From: Bosea beijingensis
GTDB lineage: Bacteria > Pseudomonadota > Alphaproteobacteria > Rhizobiales > Beijerinckiaceae
Assembly (NCBI RefSeq): GCF_030758975.1
Contig: NZ_CP132359.1
Coordinates: 310,001-374,000 of the forward strand
Direction: 5' to 3'
Length of the DNA: 64,000 bases
Shown: positions 60,224 through 64,000 of the stretch, in pieces
Layout: every line of letters starts with the position of its first letter
Position numbering within the stretch: the first letter of the stretch is position 1
Program-made: the position numbers and the translations under genes
The notes under the pieces: model-generated
Told to the model about the DNA's origin: nothing
The model's database searches: none
The model's input: only the letters and a program-made list of their open reading frames with translations

Positions 60224-61045
60224 TCAACCCGAAAGCTCTCCGGCGCGACGTTTCGCGGCAGCCACGGCCTTGCGCATCAATGGCTTCATGCCGTCCTCGG
60301 CCATCAGCACCTCGAGCGCGGCAGCGGTGGTACCGCCCGGCGAGGTCACGTTCTGGCGCAGCGTGCCGGGCGGCAGCGGCGACTGGAACAGCAATTCGCC
60401 GGCGCCTTCCACCGTCGCCCGCGCCAGACGCTCCGCGACATCGGCCGGCAGCCCCGCTTCCTTGCCGGCAGCGGCCAGGCATTCGACGAGATGGAAGACA
60501 TAGGCCGGCCCCGAACCGGACACCGCCGTCACGGCATCGATCAGCCCCTCGTCGTCGAGCCATTCGACCTTGCCAATGCTGCTGAGCAGCGCGTCCGCCG
60601 TGGCGCGCTGCGCCACGCTCACGCCCTTGCCGGGCGCCGCTGCCGTGGCGCCGCGCTGCACGGCCGCCGGCAGGTTCGGCATGGCGCGGATGATCGCGTT
60701 GGCATTGGGCAGGCGCGCAGCGAGATCGCCCAGCGTCTTGCCAGCGAGGATCGAGATCAGCAGCGTCCTGGGATGGATGAAAGCCTGCACGGCAGGCGCA
60801 GCCGTATCGAGCATCTGCGGCTTGGTCGCGAGCACGACGACATCGGCAGGGGAAATTTCCTTGGCCGAGGGATTGAGCCGCATGCCCTTCTCCTGGGCGA
60901 GCGCGACCATCTCGTCCGACGGCTTGGGGTCGATCAGGCTGACGCCCTTCGGGTCGATGCCGATGCGCAGCCAGCCCTCCAGCATCGCGCCGCCCATCTT
61001 GCCGGCGCCGATCAGCACGAGCGATTGCGGAAGGGAGTTCGACAT
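60224..61045 (-). CDS. proC: Pyrroline-5-carboxylate reductase
   Basis: The 273-residue protein makes proline from pyrroline-5-carboxylate with NAD(P)H. SLVLIGAGKMGGAMLEGWL is the Rossmann cofactor site; VVLATKPQMLDTAAP and IIRAMPNLPAAVQRGATA are family blocks. AVSGSGPAYVFHLVECLAAAGKEAGLPADVAERLA is the substrate domain, and LRQNVTSPGGTTAAAL is the P5CR signature. GAGG lies before the ATG. It is flanked by a YbjN-type gene (upstream) and the TetR gene (downstream). Confidence 0.96.
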   Translation of the reverse strand: MSNSLPQSLVLIGAGKMGGAMLEGWLRIGIDPKGVSLIDPKPSDEMVALAQEKGMRLNPSAKEISPADVVVLATKPQMLDTAAPAVQAFIHPRTLLISILAGKTLGDLAARLPNANAIIRAMPNLPAAVQRGATAAAPGKGVSVAQRATADALLSSIGKVEWLDDEGLIDAVTAVSGSGPAYVFHLVECLAAAGKEAGLPADVAERLARATVEGAGELLFQSPLPPGTLRQNVTSPGGTTAAALEVLMAEDGMKPLMRKAVAAAKRRAGELSG

Positions 61046-61155
61046 GGCGGCCTCACAGGCTTGGCGCGCCGCAGGCCCCTGCCCGGACGCTCACGGCCGA
61101 GAGCCTTCCCGTCCCGCAGCCGCCCGGTCAAGCCCGTTCGCGCGAAATCAGCGGA

Positions 61156-61662
61156 TCAGGCTTCGCCGACCGTCTCCAGGATCGCCCCCTCCATGCCCTC
61201 CTTGGCGGTCTTGCCGGCCCAGACGACGAACTGGAAGGCCTGGTAATAGCGCTCGCAGGCCTCGACCGCTGCCTTGACCAGCGCCGCCGCCTGTTCCTCG
61301 GTCGGCTCCGCCCCGCCGGAGAGCAGCAGGCCGTGGCGATACATCACCACGCTTTCGCTGCTCCACAGGTCGAAATGGCCGAGCCAGAGCTGCTCGTTGA
61401 CGAGGCTGACGAGTTGCAGCACCTCGCTGCGCCGCCGCTCCGGTACCTTGAGATCGAAGGCGCAGGCGATATGCAGCGCCTCCACCTCGGCGAGCCAGGT
61501 GATCGCGACGTGATACTCCGACCAGCCGCCGGTCACGGAAACCGAAAGCTCGTCCTCGCTGTCGCGATCGAAGGACCAGTCATTGAGTGCTGCGAGGCGT
61601 TCAAACAGGTCGAGCGGGTTGGAAGGCCGATCCAGCTCGGCATCCATATCGAGGTCTATCAT
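61156..61662 (-). CDS. YbjN domain-containing protein
   Basis: The 168-residue acidic protein has the YbjN sequence: NPLDLFERLAALNDWSFDRDSEDELSVSVTGGWSEYHVAITWL, LKVPERRRSEVLQLVSLVNEQLWLGHFDLW and YRHGLLLSGGAEPTEEQAAALVKAAVEACERYYQAFQFVVWAG. The fold resembles type III secretion chaperones; the function is not known, but links to stress and motility regulation were reported in E. coli. It is 110 bases before proC and likely in the same unit. An ATG at 61647 (MDAELDRP) is an alternative start. Confidence 0.9.
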   Translation of the reverse strand: MIDLDMDAELDRPSNPLDLFERLAALNDWSFDRDSEDELSVSVTGGWSEYHVAITWLAEVEALHIACAFDLKVPERRRSEVLQLVSLVNEQLWLGHFDLWSSESVVMYRHGLLLSGGAEPTEEQAAALVKAAVEACERYYQAFQFVVWAGKTAKEGMEGAILETVGEA

Positions 61663-61983
61663 GCCCTAAGGTCCACCTTCCGGAGCGAGAGCCCCGGCGC
61701 GTTCGAGAAGAGGAACACGGCGACTGGAAAGCCGAAGGAACGCAACACACCTCCGGAGCCTCTGAAAAGAGGCTCCCATCCGGCGCGGCAAGACGAATCC
61801 GCCCGACGAATCAATTCTTTCCACCGACGATAGCGCAGGCGCTGTGACGCTCCCAACACGGCGCCAAGCTCCGCGGATTCGGCCGGCGGGCTCAATCCCT
61901 CTGGAGGGCTGTCCACAGCACATGGCTGTGGACATAACCTGAGGGCAACCGGGGCGCGCTTTCCACACAACCCCGGACGAGTC
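61663..61983. other. Intergenic region with strong hairpin and DnaA-box-like motifs
   Basis: This 321-base gap between ubiK and ybjN genes contains a perfect hairpin at 61755-61776 (GGAGCCTCT and AGAGGCTCC with a GAAA tetraloop). It also holds an inverted TGTCCACAG/CTGTGGACA pair at 61910-61934, and CTTTCCACA at 61959. The last three resemble DnaA boxes at seven of nine bases. No gene is supported; no T run follows the hairpin. Confidence 0.5.
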
Positions 61984-62238
61984 TCAGGCCTTGCCGAGCT
62001 TCTCCTCCAGCGCCTTCAGCCGGGTAGCGAGTTTGTCGTTCTCCTCGCGGGCGATCAGCGCCATCTCGCGCACCGCCTCGAATTCCTCGCGGGCGACGAC
62101 GTCGAGATCACGCAGCAGCCGCTCGATCTGGGTCTTCACCACCGTCTCGACCTCGCGCCGCACGCCCTGCGCCGCGCCTGCGGCATCCGTGGCGAGACGG
62201 GCGATATCGTCGAGGATGCGGTTGCCGGGGTTCACCAT
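61984..62238 (-). CDS. UbiK (BMFP)-family accessory protein
   Basis: The 84-residue protein is an all-helical, coiled-coil small protein: an N-terminal amphipathic part (NRILDDIARLATDAAGAAQGVRREVETVVKTQIERLL) and a C-terminal coiled coil (EFEAVREMALIAREENDKLATRLKALEEKLG) that is the classic end of the BMFP/UbiK family (DUF526). Such proteins trimerise, bind membranes and assist aerobic ubiquinone synthesis through UbiJ in enterobacteria. The start follows GGGAGAGAG. Confidence 0.88.
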   Translation of the reverse strand: MVNPGNRILDDIARLATDAAGAAQGVRREVETVVKTQIERLLRDLDVVAREEFEAVREMALIAREENDKLATRLKALEEKLGKA

Positions 62239-62253
62239 GGCTCTCTCCCTTAG

Positions 62254-62355
62254 AGCATCGGCCCGAAAAGTGTGACGCGGTTTTCGGGAAAAGCCGATGC
62301 AAATTCAAAGATCTGGAGCATCGGACTGAGTACGGTATTCAGTCTGATGCTCCAG
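62254..62355. repeat. Two palindromic elements between ubiK and the M24 gene
   Basis: The first (62254-62300) has arms GCATCGGC and GCCGATGC around CCCGAAAA/TTTTCGGG, close in design to 48477-48525 (GAGCAT, CGAAAA, GTG, CGGTTTT). The second (62313-62355) pairs CTGGAGCATCGGACTGA with TCAGTCTGATGCTCCAG (one G-U) over 17 bases. Both share GAGCATCGG. They lie in the divergent promoter region of two genes, 16 bases before the UbiK-family start. Confidence 0.78.
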
Positions 62356-62481
62356 AGGCGCGAAACTCTCTGAGGACAGCCTATAGGCAGCCCGCGCGGG
62401 GGCCGCAATTGCGACCGGTTGTCGGGCTTGCCCGCAAGGCCTCGGCACGATCACATGCGCGACCATCCGGAGGAACGCGCC

Positions 62482-63633
62482 ATGGCCCTGCATTTCACGC
62501 CCGCCGAATTCGCCCGCCGCCGCGATGCCTTGCTGGCCGCGATGCGGAAGGACCGGCTCGATGCGCTCTTCCTGTTCCAGCAGGAATCGATGTTCTGGCT
62601 GACCGGCTACGACACCTTCGGCTTCTGCTTCTTCCAGTGCCTCGTCGTCAAAGCCGACGGCACCATGGCGCTCCTGACTCGTTCCGCCGATCTTCGGCAG
62701 GCCCAGCAGACCTCGAACCTCACAGACATCCGCATCTGGAAGGACGGCCGCGACGCCGACCCGACGGCCGATCTCCTCACCCTGAACCGCGATCTCGGCC
62801 TCGCTGGCAAGCGCATCGGCGTCGAGTTCGAATCCTACGGCCTCGTCGCCTCGAACTATCGCAAGCTCGAAGCCCGCTTCGCCGGGCAGGCCGATCTCAC
62901 CGACGCCTCGCTGATCGTCACCCGCCTGCGCGCCGTGAAATCGGCGGAGGAGATCACCTATGTCCGGCGCGCCGCCGTGCTGGCCGATGCCGCCGACCGC
63001 GCGGCGCTCGCTGCGATCCGGGCCGGCGCCGACGAGGGCGAGATTCTCGCCGCCCAGCACAATGCGATCTTCGCGGGCGGCGGCGACTATCCCGCCAATG
63101 AGTTCATCATCGGCTCCGGCCGCGACGCCTTGCTCTGCCGCTACAAATCCGGCCGGCGCCGGCTCGATGCCAACGACCAGATCACCCTCGAATTCGCCGG
63201 CACCGACCGGCACTATCATGTCGCCGCGATGCGCACCGTCGTCGTCGGCGAGCCGCGCCCGCTCCACCGCCCCTATCATGCCGCCGCCCGCGACGCCTTG
63301 CTGGCTTGCGAGGCCGAATTGAAGCCTGGGCGCACGGCCGGTGACGTCTTCGCCGCCCATGCCCGAATCTTCGACGAGCATGGCCTGGCGCAGCACCGAC
63401 TCAATGCCTGCGGCTATTCGTTGGGCGCCAAGTTCACCCCGTCCTGGATGGATTGGCCGATGTTCTATGGGGCCAATGACTGGCCGATCGTGCCGGGCAT
63501 GGTGATGTTCGCTCACATGATCCTGATGGATTCCGCCAGCGAAACCGCGATGTGCCTTGGCCGGACCTATCTGGTCGGCGAAGGCGGCGCCGAGGCGCTC
63601 AACCTGCCCGATCTGGACCTCGTCATCCGTTGA
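62482..63633 (+). CDS. M24 family (Xaa-Pro dipeptidase/creatinase-like) protein
   Basis: The 383-residue protein has a creatinase N-terminal domain (FTPAEFARRRDALLAAMRKDRLDALFLFQQESMFWLTGYDTFGF) and a pita-bread M24 domain (YVRRAAVLADAADRAALAAIRAGADEGEILAAQHNAIFAGGGDYPANEFIIGSG). In classical members five residues (D, D, H, E, E) bind two metals. Here the first two aspartates are not clear (LEFAGTDRHYHVAAMRT), so it may be a non-metal creatinase-like hydrolase, acting on a guanidino or amide substrate. GGAGGAACG lies before the ATG at 62482. Confidence 0.86.
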   Translation: MALHFTPAEFARRRDALLAAMRKDRLDALFLFQQESMFWLTGYDTFGFCFFQCLVVKADGTMALLTRSADLRQAQQTSNLTDIRIWKDGRDADPTADLLTLNRDLGLAGKRIGVEFESYGLVASNYRKLEARFAGQADLTDASLIVTRLRAVKSAEEITYVRRAAVLADAADRAALAAIRAGADEGEILAAQHNAIFAGGGDYPANEFIIGSGRDALLCRYKSGRRRLDANDQITLEFAGTDRHYHVAAMRTVVVGEPRPLHRPYHAAARDALLACEAELKPGRTAGDVFAAHARIFDEHGLAQHRLNACGYSLGAKFTPSWMDWPMFYGANDWPIVPGMVMFAHMILMDSASETAMCLGRTYLVGEGGAEALNLPDLDLVIR

Positions 63634-63694
63634 GCCTAGAACGGGCGAGCAGGGAATCTCGAAGCAGTCCACAGCCCAAAGGGCGGGAGGCGTC

Positions 63695-64000
63695 ATGATC
63701 AACCGTTTTAGCGGCCTCGTTCTGGGGCCGGTTTTGGCGCTCGCTGTCGCTGGCTGCCAGGAAACCACCCAGACCGCGGCTCGCCCGCGCGTCGATGCGC
63801 CCGGCGTCCCCGTCTCCGTCCAGAGCATTTCCGGCGCGCCCGAGGACGTCACCACCAGCTTCGCCGGCCTGCTCGGCGAGGCCGCGGCCGAGCGCAAGAT
63901 GGAGATCGTCCCCGGCAACAAGCCGGCGCGCTTCCGGGTCAAGGGCTACCTCACCGCCCAGCCCACCGAGGACGGCCAGACCGCGCTCGCCTTCGTCTGG
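63695..64000 (+). CDS. Lipoprotein, N-terminal part (runs off the window)
   Basis: An ATG with GGGAGG upstream opens a frame that stays open to the last base (102 codons). It begins with a lipoprotein signal (FSGLVLGPVLALAVAGC; lipobox AVAGC with Cys21). The mature part, after a threonine-rich lead, has PGVPVSVQSISGAPEDVTTSFAGLLGEAAAERKMEIV and FRVKGYLTAQPTEDGQTALAFVW, a conserved envelope-lipoprotein type without known function. It would be a substrate of the lgt gene in this window. Confidence 0.85.
   Translation, partial: MINRFSGLVLGPVLALAVAGCQETTQTAARPRVDAPGVPVSVQSISGAPEDVTTSFAGLLGEAAAERKMEIVPGNKPARFRVKGYLTAQPTEDGQTALAFVW

Noticed and set aside
61909..61967. Chromosome origin at the DnaA-box-like cluster
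   Set aside because: Only three seven-of-nine matches are present, with no AT-rich unwinding element and none of the usual origin neighbours (dnaA, hemE, parAB, gidA).
1..64000. tRNA, rRNA, transposase or prophage genes
   Set aside because: I looked for T-arm GTTCRA motifs with acceptor pairing, rRNA-like sequence, DDE or serine/tyrosine recombinase motifs and phage structural proteins and found none that I can support.

Overview
The window is GC-rich, gene-dense chromosomal DNA of an alphaproteobacterium, most likely of the order Hyphomicrobiales (Rhizobiales). The evidence is the codon use, Omp25/31-type porin, UbiK-family protein, lgt-midA-pgeF and uvrC-pgsA-moaD-moaE clusters, and a PetP/PetR-like MarR plus OmpR-type pair beside ilvE. 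A Bosea-like genus is my guess from overall gene content and cannot be proved here. I see no rRNA, tRNA, CRISPR array, prophage or transposase. Most of the window is core or conserved accessory chromosome.

Layout. 1-2.9 kb: 5' part of an EF-G-like GTPase (minus), a small coiled-coil protein, an SDR and rplS with a clear terminator. 3.1-6.2 kb: a MarR-MFS-HlyD (emrRBA-like) efflux operon with a candidate operator. 6.2-11.7 kb: leuC and leuD, separated by a small membrane protein, a minimal zinc metallopeptidase and a LysE-type exporter, then an alpha/beta-hydrolase with a C-terminal TPR-like part. 11.6-17.8 kb (minus): a DUF1501/DUF1800 pair, DUF1801, a short RecD-like helicase and a chemoreceptor. 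18-21.9 kb: two alpha/beta hydrolases, a GNAT acetyltransferase, a second LysE exporter and an SDR. 21.9-29.3 kb: a fused hydantoinase/5-oxoprolinase divergent from a complete DctQ-DctM-DctP TRAP transporter, with a winged-helix regulator behind it. This looks like an uptake and ring-opening module for a cyclic amide or its product.

29-35.5 kb holds membrane proteins, a DMT exporter, a PPOX flavoprotein, a secreted RNase T2 with a secreted four-cysteine neighbour, RlmJ and a GST. 35.6-43.9 kb holds a porin, a GT2 glycosyltransferase, a FolM-like SDR, a DsbA-fold isomerase, the lgt-midA-pgeF operon, a CurA-like reductase and a P-loop kinase coupled to a MarR regulator. That MarR gene is divergent from a cupin gene, with two exact operator copies between them. 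45-51 kb: small basic protein, cspA-rpsU, then uvrC-pgsA-moaD-moaE-DUF1176. 51.2-55.3 kb: ilvE divergent from a MarR/response-regulator/sensor-kinase operon. 55.3-64 kb: secreted hydrolase-like protein, a decayed LysR/PPOX gene pair, chemoreceptor-CsaA, TetR, proC, YbjN, UbiK, an M24 peptidase-like protein and the start of a lipoprotein.

The most striking non-gene signal is a set of palindromic intergenic repeats, several built as two inverted copies of one unit (42.06-42.18, 51.09-51.18, 52.80-52.93 kb; related hairpin elements at 28.66, 48.48 and 62.25 kb). A copy of the 42.1-kb unit sits in frame inside uvrC, where it encodes part of an enlarged interdomain linker. The second clear oddity is a head-to-head deletion scar joining a LysR remnant to a flavoprotein remnant at about 56.66 kb.
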